Assembly: GCF_000373785.1 (NCBI RefSeq)
Contig: NZ_KB892379.1
Coordinates: 87,916-151,915 of the forward strand
DNA length: 64,000 nucleotides
Source: Erysipelothrix tonsillarum DSM 14972
GTDB lineage: Bacteria; Bacillota_I; Bacilli_A; Erysipelotrichales; Erysipelotrichaceae
Reading direction: 5' to 3'
The notes under the pieces were generated by a model. It saw only the letters and a list, made by a program, of their open reading frames with translations. It had not been told where the DNA came from and did no database searches. Below, in pieces: positions 50,226-58,662 of the stretch. Position 1 is the first letter of the stretch. Each line of letters starts with the position of its first letter. The position numbers and the translations under genes are program-made.

Positions 50226-50513
50226 GTGGATGATAATTTGGATAAGAAAGAAAAAACGAATTCGTATAATAAGAATGGATATTATAAGGTTAATGCGTAA
50301 GAATATGATTTAGATGTAACAGGGGTTGCGGACTCAGGACCTGGGTTTATTTATGTAAGACATTTGGGTGACGATTGTATTTATACTCCAGACCATCAAG
50401 GAGATATTGACTTGCCCGTCTATCCTGGGGTAACAAGCTATATGCTTCAAACATCAATGAACGCCAAAAATCCGTGTTCGATTCATGTAATGCATTTTTT
50501 AAAGGTGGCTTAG
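50226..50513 (+). pseudogene. Decayed open reading frame
   Basis: In the 550-base gap between two genes, one frame reads without a good start through NLDKKEKTNSYNKNGYYKVN, an in-frame TAA at about 50298, then EYDLDVTGVADSGPGFIYVR, YPGVTSYMLQTSMNAKNPCS and IHVMHFLKVA to TAG at 50511. The sequence looks coding in composition but has no ribosome site. I do not recognise the family. It is probably a gene remnant. Confidence 0.5.
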
Positions 50514-50602
50514 GATATCGATTTACAAGTTACACTTAATGACGAAGACGCGGTATTTTGATATGATAGGTGTAGCAAACAAAGACTACAAAGGAGTTTA
50601 TT

Positions 50603-50992
50603 ATGGGAATGAATAAAGAATTTAATGCAGTTAAAGAGTTTCATGAAAAATTTGGACATCCAGTTAAAGATGAACCAGTAATGATGGATGCAGAACGTGC
50701 AGCGAAACGCTATGCTTGGATGTTAGAAGAGATTAATGAATTTATCGAAGCCGAAGACATCGTTGAACAGGCCGATGCAATGATTGATACTATTTACTTT
50801 GCCTTAGGAACACTTGTGGAGATGGGTATTGAACCGGAACCGCTATTTGAAATTGTTCAACATGCAAATATGAGCAAATTATGGGAAGACGGTAAGCCAC
50901 ACTACAATGAAGATGGAAAAACCATTAAACCTAAAGGCTGGGAAGATCCCCACGAGAAATTAGAAAAAGCAATTGAAGCAATGAAAAAATAA
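50603..50992 (+). CDS. MazG-like / PRA-PH-fold nucleotide pyrophosphohydrolase-type protein
   Basis: 129-aa all-helical protein. The MazG-superfamily metal motif is visible as EEINEF (ExxE type, about residues 42-47) and EQADAMIDTIYFALG (ExxD, about 55-69), followed by the lysine-rich GKTIKPKGWEDP segment. Such proteins hydrolyse nucleoside triphosphates or related metabolites for house-cleaning. The ATG follows AAAGGAG. A perfect palindromic terminator follows at 50988-51013. Confidence 0.82.
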   Translation: MGMNKEFNAVKEFHEKFGHPVKDEPVMMDAERAAKRYAWMLEEINEFIEAEDIVEQADAMIDTIYFALGTLVEMGIEPEPLFEIVQHANMSKLWEDGKPHYNEDGKTIKPKGWEDPHEKLEKAIEAMKK

Positions 50993-51015
50993 CACAGAAT
51001 TCTGTGTTATTTTTA
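50988..51015 (+). terminator. Terminator of the MazG-like gene
   Basis: AAATAACACAGAA / TTCTGTGTTATTT perfect 26-base palindrome overlapping the stop codon, ending in a T run. Confidence 0.75.
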
Positions 51016-51027
51016 GTGGAGGGAAAA

Positions 51028-51531
51028 ATGACAAAACGTATTAAAACTACCAAACAAGAAATCGCTACGTACTGGGCAAGTCATATTGATGCACTCGGAT
51101 TAACCATTACTTCCCAGCAAGCGGGAACTCATTGTTGGCGTTGCGGTGTCAAGAAACGGTTAGACCGTTGTCATATTCTTGCGGATTCATTAGGTGGGAT
51201 GGACACCCCGTCAAATTTTGTATTGCTTTGTAAACATTGTCACATTGATAATCCCAATGTGAATGATGAACAGATTATCTGGGACTGGTTAAAAGCTTAT
51301 GCAGTCAGTTCGGATAAGGTATATTGGTTTGAGCAAGGACTTCGTGAGTATACGTATATTTATGCTGAGACGATTGAAGCAGAAGTTTTGAATTCAGATG
51401 ATTTTCAAAACGCTTTTCTTCAACAAATGGAGCAGGTGACGCATCACTTTGGTCAACCTCGCAATAATGCAGCAACGATTGCTGGCGCTTTACGTTTAAC
51501 AATGAATGAACTTAAAAAGGACCGCTTATAG
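51028..51531 (+). CDS. HNH endonuclease family protein
   Basis: 168-aa protein with a zinc-binding HNH fold: HCWRCG (about residues 33-38), RCHILADSLGGMDTPSNFVL and LCKHCHIDNP (about 71-80), giving a CxxC...H...CxxCH array. The ATG at 51028 follows GTGGAGGG; a longer in-frame reading overlaps the preceding terminator. No phage or restriction gene is adjacent, so its role is open. Confidence 0.82.
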   Translation: MTKRIKTTKQEIATYWASHIDALGLTITSQQAGTHCWRCGVKKRLDRCHILADSLGGMDTPSNFVLLCKHCHIDNPNVNDEQIIWDWLKAYAVSSDKVYWFEQGLREYTYIYAETIEAEVLNSDDFQNAFLQQMEQVTHHFGQPRNNAATIAGALRLTMNELKKDRL

Positions 51532-51539
51532 CGGTCCTT
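51512..51539. terminator. Bidirectional terminator between the HNH gene and a minus-strand gene
   Basis: AAGGACCGC (51517-51525) / GCGGTCCTT (51531-51539) stem overlapping both stop codons; the T run is on the minus strand. Confidence 0.7.
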
Positions 51540-51813
51540 AGTCTTGAAAAAGCTTGTGTTCATTTTGAGATAAGATGGCATCACGCAAGCGAATTTGGGC
51601 AGCCTCCATCTTATTCAAGTTATTATCTTTTGCAAGTGTTCGAATTTCATTTTTAATATCATCAGGGGTTTCGCCAGTAATGCGAGCGATTTCCTCTACA
51701 AATACGCGCAGCTCCGATTTATAGGGTACCGGTTGAGAATGTTTCCAACCAATATAACCGAACGCACATAAATTTGTAACGATAAGTAAAACAATAATAT
51801 AATTTTTCTTCAT
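51538..51813 (-). CDS. Small membrane-anchored protein
   Basis: 91 aa, not recognised. A single N-terminal membrane segment (about residues 4-21, IIVLLIVTNLCAFGYIGW) is followed by a charged helical part (VEEIARITGETPDDIKNEIR). The start follows GAGAGGATGA. Monocistronic. It may be an exported or membrane-bound accessory protein. Confidence 0.65.
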   Translation of the reverse strand: MKKNYIIVLLIVTNLCAFGYIGWKHSQPVPYKSELRVFVEEIARITGETPDDIKNEIRTLAKDNNLNKMEAAQIRLRDAILSQNEHKLFQD

Positions 51814-51937
51814 GCTAAATCATCCTCTCGTACTTAGTTTAAAGACTTTCACATTCTATTGAAAGAACTTAAGTTAATGAATTTGTTCTTTTAGTGTGCT
51901 TTTGACACTTAATAAGCAATACGAGATTTGGAGACAT

Positions 51938-53710
51938 TTAGTTGAGTGAACCAATCATTTCTTTATAAATACGATCAAACGGTGTCGCAGCTTTTAAATC
52001 TTCGATGACACGTTGGGCTGTGAGCACATTATCGGTAATGATACCCTCTACTTGCATCGTTAGGTATAAGTCCATACGATCTTCCTCGTTTACGGTCCAA
52101 ACATATAAATCTTTATTATATTTTTCAATGTCATTGAGTGTTCGAGATGAAATTGAAGAGTCTTCAATCGAATAAAAATCAACATTCATACGTTCCAGTC
52201 CTCCAATACTTAAACCTAATATATATCCCGTATAAGTATCTGGATACAATTCTTTTAATTTGAGAATGGCTGTTTTATCTAGAGATTGGAATGCAGTAAC
52301 ATCACGCATTTCATATTTATCTAAAGTTGCGATCATTTGATCAATAAAACCATCCTGATCATATTTGGATGTTTTAAGTTCAACCATTAACGGTTGATTG
52401 AGGCGTTTTGCTTCAGCGACATATTCATCAAAGGTGGGGATGTGACTTTCATGACCGTTATGTGACAAGGTGACGGCTTGAACTTCTTCAAGGGTAAGGA
52501 GATGAATATTATCACTTTGGTTACTCAGGCGTTTTAAAGTATTGTCGTGAAAGACCACGAGTTTCCCATCCTGTGTCATTTGAATATCCATTTCTACATA
52601 ATCAGGATTATAGGTGTTTGCGAGTTGTAATGATTCCAAAGTGTTTTCAATCGCTCGAACAGATTCGCCACGGTGTGATACTACTTTTGTTGTGGAAGTT
52701 AAGGCATCACTGGGTGTATTGAAATAGATATTAAGACCGAACAATACAAAGGCCACAATCATTCCTATGTTAACAAGTAAATGATGTTTTTTTGGAGTGA
52801 AGTTTTTTTCACGTGTTAAAGGTTTTTCGTCTCGGATTTCATGGTAAGCAACAACGGTTGCTTGAAGGGTGAATATACTTGAGTAAGAGATAATGAATGC
52901 GACAAAGAAGAAAATGAGTGTGACCGATAAGGTACCCACAATTTTCATCCCTTGAACATTCGTTTCCGAAATTAGAGCCATGGGTAACGAAAGAATAAAA
53001 ACCCCTACTACGGTAATGAGCGTCGTTAAAAGTGCAATCACCATGACAAGTTGGAATATTTTAAAACTATGCTTTTTCGTTAATGCCCAACTTTGTTTTG
53101 CGGATTCGATAAACGTGAGATCGTCTTCAATGATAAAAATAACAGGAGTGAAAAAAAGTTTAATATTTAGTATAAATGCGACAATGATAGCAATTGTATA
53201 GGCAATTAAACCAATTGGATTTTCTAAAACGGCATCCACAACAAAACGGGGTAAATGAACATTAGAAGTGATGTTTGTTGTAAGGCCAATATTCGCATTG
53301 GGCATTATAAGGAAAATATAAATGAGGATTAGTATAATTTGCGAGGAAAATATTTTTTTTAGCGGTTTCATAAAATCTTCTTTTTTCATCGTCTTCGCTT
53401 CATAAGGTCGATTCGCAAATTTAATAATCACTGTAAGCTGGAATAGAATAAAAACCGCGATTAAGATGATGCTTAGAACTAGAAATATGAGTGCGGTTGG
53501 ACTCTTTATCAGTGCACCAAAATTCTCATTTGTAATACCGTTAATATTAGCTCTAAAAAGCGCGATTTTGAACACACGGTCAGCAATTTGTTTAATCAAG
53601 AGGAGTGACATCGATTCAGCAAGAATGACAATTAAAACGTATCGGAATGTATCGTCTTTAATCTGAACAAAGCTTTTTTTGAGTGTATCCATTATTTTAA
53701 ATTTTTTCAT
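51938..53710 (-). CDS. Membrane-anchored glycerophosphodiester phosphodiesterase
   Basis: 590-aa protein with two parts. The N-terminal 320 residues hold about seven hydrophobic segments of the type fused to GDPD enzymes. The C-terminal GDPD domain (about 335-580) begins VVSHRGESVRAIENTLESLQ and contains VEMDIQMTQDGKLVVFHDNT, the catalytic His and metal-binding Glu/Asp motifs. It hydrolyses glycerophosphodiesters such as lipid head groups, or possibly teichoic-acid-derived ones, probably outside the membrane. The ATG at 53710 follows AAAGGGGA; a GTG at 53725 lies before that site. Confidence 0.9.
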   Translation of the reverse strand: MKKFKIMDTLKKSFVQIKDDTFRYVLIVILAESMSLLLIKQIADRVFKIALFRANINGITNENFGALIKSPTALIFLVLSIILIAVFILFQLTVIIKFANRPYEAKTMKKEDFMKPLKKIFSSQIILILIYIFLIMPNANIGLTTNITSNVHLPRFVVDAVLENPIGLIAYTIAIIVAFILNIKLFFTPVIFIIEDDLTFIESAKQSWALTKKHSFKIFQLVMVIALLTTLITVVGVFILSLPMALISETNVQGMKIVGTLSVTLIFFFVAFIISYSSIFTLQATVVAYHEIRDEKPLTREKNFTPKKHHLLVNIGMIVAFVLFGLNIYFNTPSDALTSTTKVVSHRGESVRAIENTLESLQLANTYNPDYVEMDIQMTQDGKLVVFHDNTLKRLSNQSDNIHLLTLEEVQAVTLSHNGHESHIPTFDEYVAEAKRLNQPLMVELKTSKYDQDGFIDQMIATLDKYEMRDVTAFQSLDKTAILKLKELYPDTYTGYILGLSIGGLERMNVDFYSIEDSSISSRTLNDIEKYNKDLYVWTVNEEDRMDLYLTMQVEGIITDNVLTAQRVIEDLKAATPFDRIYKEMIGSLN

Positions 53711-53776
53711 AGGATCCCCTTTCACGTCTATTATATGAAAGATTAAGACTAAAACCTATTAAGACTCTCTTAAGAA

Positions 53777-53803
53777 TAAAAAAAGAAAGCAATTTATGCT
53801 TTC
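53777..53803 (-). terminator. Terminator of copY
   Basis: GAAAGCA / TGCTTTC stem (53785-53803) overlapping the copY stop codon; on the minus strand it is followed by seven T (A run 53778-53784). Confidence 0.8.
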
Positions 53804-54240
53804 TTGCAAGAACACATATCATTCTCACACTGACATGTAGATACACAATTACATGCAACAACATCAACCGTATTTTTATGATTTAAGGTTTCTAATAGCT
53901 GTTGTTTATCAGCGTGTGATAGGTCATAATGCTGTAGTATTTTATTCAGTGTATTTCCGATTTCTTGAGCACAGATCGAGTCAAAGGCCTCAAAAATACG
54001 TTTATGAGTTCCTTCTTTTTCAGATACAACTGGACGATAAATATAGGCTTTATCATCTTTGTCGGCTGTGACAAAGCCTTTTTTCACAAGTCGACTGATA
54101 AGTGTTTTTGTTGTAGCGGGTTCCCAATTCTTAATCTGTTTAAAATGTTCCGATACTTCGCGACTTGTCGCGGAATCTAAAGTCCATAAAACGCGAAGCA
54201 CTTCCCATTCTGCGTCAGATACGGTATTTGTTTGTTTCAT
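53794..54240 (-). CDS. copY: Copper-responsive repressor CopY (BlaI/MecI family)
   Basis: 148-aa winged-helix repressor: VSDAEWEVLRVLWTLDSATS and WEPATTKTLISRLVKKGFVT are the BlaI/MecI DNA-binding segment. The tail carries CNCVSTCQC and CSC (about residues 129-146), the CxC cysteine array that distinguishes the copper regulator CopY from the beta-lactam regulator BlaI. In CopY, Zn holds the repressor on DNA and Cu(I) releases it. No copper ATPase gene lies next to it. A cop box (54263-54272) sits just upstream of its own start. Confidence 0.88.
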   Translation of the reverse strand: MKQTNTVSDAEWEVLRVLWTLDSATSREVSEHFKQIKNWEPATTKTLISRLVKKGFVTADKDDKAYIYRPVVSEKEGTHKRIFEAFDSICAQEIGNTLNKILQHYDLSHADKQQLLETLNHKNTVDVVACNCVSTCQCENDMCSCKKA

Positions 54241-54262
54241 CCAATCACCTCTAAATATAGAT

Positions 54263-54272
54263 TACATTTGTA
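54263..54272 (-). promoter_or_regulatory. cop box (CopY operator)
   Basis: TACATTTGTA fits the CopY operator consensus TACANNTGTA exactly. It lies 23 bases upstream of the copY start codon, so autoregulation by copper is likely. Confidence 0.7.
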
Positions 54273-54425
54273 GTCGTGATATGTCAAGTTGAATGATTAG
54301 GCAATATTTCGAAAGACGTTTAATTAAAAATACCACTTGTGCATATAAATACCACTTAAGCAAACAACATTTACAAGAGAATGTACATTCGATAAATTTG
54401 TGGAGAAAGATATGAGGTGATTGAA

Positions 54426-55058
54426 GTGATATTTATTGCCATATGTATGAAATCGGAAACACATCGTGAATTAGCGAAAAAAGTTGTTTCACAGTGTAAA
54501 GAAATTGTATTATTGCCAATTGTAGCTGATTCTGTGCGAACAATTGATCCACATTATCAAATTGTGATTGCAGATAGTAGCAAATCACAAGAAAAAGAAA
54601 TTGGACTTGACCAACATATTATTTATCTTGACGTACCAGAAGCTGATAATAAACTCAGATATACGTACCACGTTCCATTATGTCCTAGAAAACTGTATGA
54701 CTGTTTAATTACAATCATACAAGAACACCGTCCATGGTCAGATGGAATTGTACTTGATGGAAAACCGTCACGAAAATTTTATATGGATGATATCTATTAT
54801 GTAGAAACCGAGGGACGTAAGATAGCCGTTGTAACGAAAGAAGGACGGTTTTACAGTAGTCGTATTTTTTCAATTTGGGAAAAAATGTTATCACAATTTA
54901 ATTTTGAGCACTGTTACCGAGGGATTATGGTTAACTTAAATCATGTGCGTGCGGTCTCATCAAGTCTGCTCTTTTTAAATGATGGTACGCGACTTCCAAT
55001 CTCGAGAAGACGTTATCAACGTTTCTATCGGAACTATAATCGGATGCGAAAACGATAA
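54426..55058 (+). CDS. LytTR-domain DNA-binding regulator
   Basis: About 211 aa. The C-terminal 100 residues (SRKFYMDDIYYVETEGRKIA, FYSSRIFSIWEKMLSQFNFE, CYRGIMVNLNHVRAV) form a LytTR DNA-binding domain. The N-terminal part has no clear receiver phosphorylation site, so it is not an ordinary response regulator, and no histidine kinase gene is adjacent. The start is uncertain: GTG at 54426 lies six bases after TGAGGTGA; a GTG at 54417 overlaps that site. Targets are unknown. Confidence 0.8.
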   Translation: MIFIAICMKSETHRELAKKVVSQCKEIVLLPIVADSVRTIDPHYQIVIADSSKSQEKEIGLDQHIIYLDVPEADNKLRYTYHVPLCPRKLYDCLITIIQEHRPWSDGIVLDGKPSRKFYMDDIYYVETEGRKIAVVTKEGRFYSSRIFSIWEKMLSQFNFEHCYRGIMVNLNHVRAVSSSLLFLNDGTRLPISRRRYQRFYRNYNRMRKR

Positions 55059-55121
55059 GAAAGGTGAAAATAAAAGCGAAATCGTTTAAAATAGAGATAA
55101 TAGGAAGTGAGAGGATAGCTC

Positions 55122-56123
55122 ATGGACATTTTAATTCTAGGATTGGGAACGATTGGAACGCTTTACGGATCATTGTTTTCGCGCGCTGGTCATAATGTAG
55201 AACATTTTCTTCGAACAGGAAAAGAACATGTCAGTCGTGTTCATGTTGACTTATTAGATGGAAGATTAAATCCTAAAGGAAAAGAACTTTCTTATGATTA
55301 CGATATAAAAGCAGCGACCAAAAAAGAATACGATTTTATTTTTGTCAGTGTCTCATCGGGGCAATTAAAAGCAGCGATGGACTGCCTTCGTGATGCGAAA
55401 ATTCATGGAACGGTATTACTATTTACAGGTGTTTGGACCGATCATAAGCGATTGGATGAGATTATGGGATTTTATAATTATATTCTCGGTTATCCAGTGG
55501 GTGGGGGATCGATGGATGAAAAAGGTATTTTAACGGCTGTAGTCAATGAGTATGTCATGATTGAATCGAAGACACATGCACGTATTCCTAACTATAATTT
55601 AATGATGTCACTTTTTAAAAGCTGTGATTTATCTTTTGAAATACCTCATGATATGTTGGAGTGGATGTGGGTTCGTATGGCAATGAGTGCCGCGATTGTT
55701 TCAACTGTTGCACGCTACGGGAATCTCAGTTTTCCGGGTGCTTCGGTTGAATATGTAATGACAAATAGTAAAGCTCTCGCTCATTGCATTCGTACAATAC
55801 GTGAAACGCTTTTGATTGCGCGGGGCCGAGGGATTAATATGAATCACTTTAAACAAGAAATTTTACCGTACAAGTTTCCTGCTGCAATCTCGGGGTGGGG
55901 CATGAAGGTTAAATTTAAAACTAGCCGGATTGCGCGTGAATCCATGAAGCGCAATAATAACATGTCAGATCTTATGTATATTTGCTACGAAGTGTATCAC
56001 GAAGGGAAACGACAATGTCTTCCGATGCCACACTTTACAGAAAATATGCAAAAGATGCTGGTCATGTTAGAGGAGCAAGAGCAAATTGATCCAACGCTTT
56101 ATAAAAATGTAATTAACTTTTAA
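55122..56123 (+). CDS. Ketopantoate reductase (PanE/ApbA) family protein
   Basis: NADPH-dependent 2-dehydropantoate reductase-like enzyme, 333 aa. The Rossmann motif GLGTIGTLYGSLFSRAGHNV is at residues 7-26. The C-terminal helical domain is present (about 190-320). The gene is slightly longer than classic PanE (about 300 aa), and no other pantothenate gene is nearby, so another hydroxyacid substrate is possible. The ATG follows GAAGTGAGAGG. A terminator follows at 56135-56161. Confidence 0.82.
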   Translation: MDILILGLGTIGTLYGSLFSRAGHNVEHFLRTGKEHVSRVHVDLLDGRLNPKGKELSYDYDIKAATKKEYDFIFVSVSSGQLKAAMDCLRDAKIHGTVLLFTGVWTDHKRLDEIMGFYNYILGYPVGGGSMDEKGILTAVVNEYVMIESKTHARIPNYNLMMSLFKSCDLSFEIPHDMLEWMWVRMAMSAAIVSTVARYGNLSFPGASVEYVMTNSKALAHCIRTIRETLLIARGRGINMNHFKQEILPYKFPAAISGWGMKVKFKTSRIARESMKRNNNMSDLMYICYEVYHEGKRQCLPMPHFTENMQKMLVMLEEQEQIDPTLYKNVINF

Positions 56124-56134
56124 ATTTGAATACT

Positions 56135-56163
56135 AAACCGCAAAATAATGTGCGGTTTTTTTG
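56135..56163 (+). terminator. Terminator of the panE-like gene
   Basis: AAACCGCA / TGCGGTTT stem followed by a seven-T run. Confidence 0.85.
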
Positions 56164-56293
56164 TCAATAAAAGATAATAAATAGAACAGAACTTATTATA
56201 AAAAATATCGCTACGGTGATTATATCGGGTTTTTATAAACACGAGTTAACGTGTTGTCGTTGAGGATACGATATATATTATCTTAGTTTAGAC

Positions 56294-56320
56294 ATAATAA
56301 AAGCACCCGCGGGGGTGCTT
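56294..56320 (-). terminator. Terminator of the tetR-type gene
   Basis: AAGCACCC (56301-56308) / GGGTGCTT (56313-56320) stem; on the minus strand it is followed by TTTTATT. Confidence 0.7.
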
Positions 56321-56349
56321 AATTGTTACTCAAAAAAAATCCGGGCTTT

Positions 56350-56907
56350 TTATTGAAAAAAAGCAATAAGAGAGTGATATAAAAAATCAATGTTCTCTTG
56401 TTGTGAAGTAGGGTAGTTTTCGATTAAAAAAGATAGATTTGATAAGAGCGAATAAATGAGTTTAGTAATTATTTCTTTATCAAAAGCCCAAGGATTTGCA
56501 ATTGACATATCCTTGAATACTTCTTTGATATTAGTTAGAACAAAACCTTGTAGATTTTCCAAATTTTCTGCATTCATTCCACGTACCCGCTTAAAGTGAA
56601 CACCCAGACCGTGTCGTTTTTCTGAATCGAAATAGAGAACCTCTAAACGACGTCGAAATTTATCATCAAAAGATACCTCAGTCGTAATGCAGTTCTTGAT
56701 TCTTGTGAAAGTATTTGCCCAACTTTTATGTACAACGACTGCATAGAGCGATGCTTTATCACGATAATAATTATAAAGCGTTCCAACCGCAATATTTGCT
56801 TCTTTGGCAATCATTTTCATGCTCACGTCTTCGTAATCGTGCAAATAAAAAAGATGCTCCGCACTGGTAAAAATTTCTTCTTCAATATTATGTATTATCT
56901 TTGGCAT
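56350..56907 (-). CDS. TetR-family transcriptional regulator
   Basis: 185-aa repressor. The N-terminal helix-turn-helix MKMIAKEANIAVGTLYNYYR (about residues 30-50) is typical of TetR proteins. The C-terminal ligand domain is not diagnostic. The ATG at 56907 follows GAGGAAG; a TTG at 56919 lies before it. It is divergent from the peroxiredoxin gene, with 142 bases between the starts, so it may control that gene or itself. Confidence 0.88.
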   Translation of the reverse strand: MPKIIHNIEEEIFTSAEHLFYLHDYEDVSMKMIAKEANIAVGTLYNYYRDKASLYAVVVHKSWANTFTRIKNCITTEVSFDDKFRRRLEVLYFDSEKRHGLGVHFKRVRGMNAENLENLQGFVLTNIKEVFKDMSIANPWAFDKEIITKLIYSLLSNLSFLIENYPTSQQENIDFLYHSLIAFFQ

Positions 56908-56979
56908 AGGCTTCCTCAATCTCTATAACTATAGCATAAGCATACCATAAATTGCTTTTAAAATATCACGCAGATTACA

Positions 56980-57008
56980 TTGACAATGATAATCATTATC
57001 ACTATAAT
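56980..57008 (+). promoter_or_regulatory. Peroxiredoxin promoter with an embedded Fur/PerR-type box
   Basis: TTGACA (56980-56985), a 17-base spacer and TATAAT (57003-57008) make a consensus sigma-A promoter. The spacer contains TGATAATCATTATCA (56987-57001), a perfect 7-1-7 inverted repeat identical to the Fur-box consensus TGATAATNATTATCA. Repression by Fur or a relative such as PerR or Zur is expected; the family member cannot be told from the site alone. Confidence 0.85.
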
Positions 57009-57049
57009 AGAGATATAAGGCAAGTGCCCTATATTAGGAGGATATATAT

Positions 57050-57715
57050 ATGGAAAACAACAGTTCATTCCCACTATTGGGAGAAAAATTCCCTACATTA
57101 AATGTAAAAACGACACAAGGTCAAATGACTTTACCGGATGCGTATGAAGGAAAATGGTTCGTACTTTTCAGTCACCCAAGTGACTTTACTCCAGTATGTA
57201 CAACAGAATTCATCGGCTTCGCAAAAGCTGCTGATGAGTTTAAAGCGATTGGAGCAGAATTAATTGGTTTATCTATTGATGGTGTTCATGCACATATGAA
57301 ATGGATTGAGTGGATTGACGAACATGCAAATGTTAAAATTCCATTCCCAATTATTGCAGACGAATTAGGTCGTGCTGCATCACAACTTGGAATGTTACAC
57401 TCAGCAATGGGAACAAACACAGTACGTGCAGTCTTTATTGTTGATGACAAAGGTATTTTAAGACTTACAATGTATTATCCACAAGAAGTAGGACGTAGTA
57501 TTGATGAAATCTTACGTGCTACTAAAGCACTTCAAACGGCTGATAAATATAGTGTTGCAATCCCTGAAAACTGGCCAAATAATGAATTTATTGGCGATCA
57601 TGGAATTGTACCACCAGCATCAACCATTGCTGATGCAGAAAAACGTAAAGCTCAAGCAAATGAAGGCGATACAGAGTATCTTGACTGGTGGTTTGTACAC
57701 AAACCAATTAAATAA
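57050..57715 (+). CDS. One-cysteine peroxiredoxin (Prx6/AhpC family)
   Basis: Reduces peroxides in the cytosol. The 221-aa protein has one cysteine only: Cys50 in SDFTPVCTTEF, the peroxidatic residue. The Prx6-type C-terminal extension is present (SIDEILRATKALQTADKYSV, IPENWPNNEF). With no resolving cysteine, it must be recycled by an outside thiol. The ATG follows TTAGGAGGA. The Fur-type box in its promoter suggests induction under iron lack or peroxide stress. Confidence 0.92.
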   Translation: MENNSSFPLLGEKFPTLNVKTTQGQMTLPDAYEGKWFVLFSHPSDFTPVCTTEFIGFAKAADEFKAIGAELIGLSIDGVHAHMKWIEWIDEHANVKIPFPIIADELGRAASQLGMLHSAMGTNTVRAVFIVDDKGILRLTMYYPQEVGRSIDEILRATKALQTADKYSVAIPENWPNNEFIGDHGIVPPASTIADAEKRKAQANEGDTEYLDWWFVHKPIK

Positions 57716-57734
57716 AAATAATTAGATTGATGAT

Positions 57735-57769
57735 TAAAACTCCAAAGTTATTAACTTTTGGAGTTTTTT
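57735..57769 (+). terminator. Terminator of the peroxiredoxin gene
   Basis: AAAACTCCAAAGTT / AACTTTTGGAGTTTT near-perfect stem followed by T. Confidence 0.85.
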
Positions 57770-57844
57770 TATAGATAATGCAGAAATAGTTTATGATGGA
57801 AAGCAAGAACTTAATGTAATTGATACATTAAGCTGTGATAGAAC

Positions 57845-57884
57845 AAAAAAAAGATACGTTTGTAGAAATAATTCCAAACGTATC
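57845..57884 (-). terminator. Terminator of the thioredoxin-like lipoprotein gene
   Basis: GATACGTTT (57853-57861) / AAACGTATC (57876-57884) stem; on the minus strand it is followed by a run of eight T. Confidence 0.8.
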
Positions 57885-57964
57885 CAAAATAATTTTTTGT
57901 TTTATATCTTTGCTTATATCAAAGCACGTTTTAATGCTATAGGTATCCTTTTATTAAAAATGTT

Positions 57965-58522
57965 TTATTGACGATGAGCATCAATACCTTCAAACATATT
58001 TCTTAGACGTAGGTGTAAGAATTTAGTTTGATTTTCAGTAAGTTTTACTGGAGGTTTGTGATTTTCAACAGTTCCTAAATGTGTTTGAATTTTTCCATCT
58101 TTATCAATTGCAACTACAAAGGGAACATAACCATTTGATCGTTGCGCTTCAGGGAGTTGTTTATCCCAATCGGATAAGCGTTTCTTTAAATCTTCGTTCT
58201 CGCTGTATTCAGCACTTTGAACATCTAAAACCGTAATTTCTGGTTTAAGGTTAAGACCTTGTTCTTTATAACTTGCTTCCAATTCTGTAACAACAGCTTC
58301 CATTTCTGGAATCAGAGCAACACACCATGGACAATCGGCATAACCTATATAATAGATGCCTTCTTTAGAATCTTCTAAGCTCTTAATGATCGTCTCAGCG
58401 TCGGTTGTAACATAATGGTGATCCTTCTTGGTAAAACCCTCATAATCTTTCATCAAATTATTAGAAGAACAACCTGTGAGCACGAAAATTGAAACGAGCA
58501 GGGCAAGTAGCGTTTTTTTCAT
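57965..58522 (-). CDS. Thioredoxin-like lipoprotein
   Basis: 185-aa exported lipoprotein. A signal sequence ends in the lipobox LTGC, with Cys18 as the lipid-modified residue. The thioredoxin-type active site ADCPWC has cysteines at residues 64 and 67 (YYIGYADCPWC), and a cis-Pro segment YVPFVVAIDKDGKI follows. It probably acts in extracytoplasmic thiol exchange or oxidative folding. The ATG follows AAGGAGGT. Monocistronic. Confidence 0.88.
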   Translation of the reverse strand: MKKTLLALLVSIFVLTGCSSNNLMKDYEGFTKKDHHYVTTDAETIIKSLEDSKEGIYYIGYADCPWCVALIPEMEAVVTELEASYKEQGLNLKPEITVLDVQSAEYSENEDLKKRLSDWDKQLPEAQRSNGYVPFVVAIDKDGKIQTHLGTVENHKPPVKLTENQTKFLHLRLRNMFEGIDAHRQ

Positions 58523-58662
58523 AGTGACCTCCTTAGTCCCTTAAATTATAGAACTTTTTTAAAAAAATGCAAGATAAACATAGTTGCGATATATGTTAAG
58601 TATGTTTGTATAAAAATCGAATGGCTGTGGTATAATTATTCTAAAGTAAGGTAGGGAATGTT

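Noticed and set aside
53794..54240. BlaI/MecI beta-lactam regulator.
   Set aside because: The CxC cysteine tail and the TACANNTGTA operator are CopY features, and no BlaR or beta-lactamase gene is nearby.
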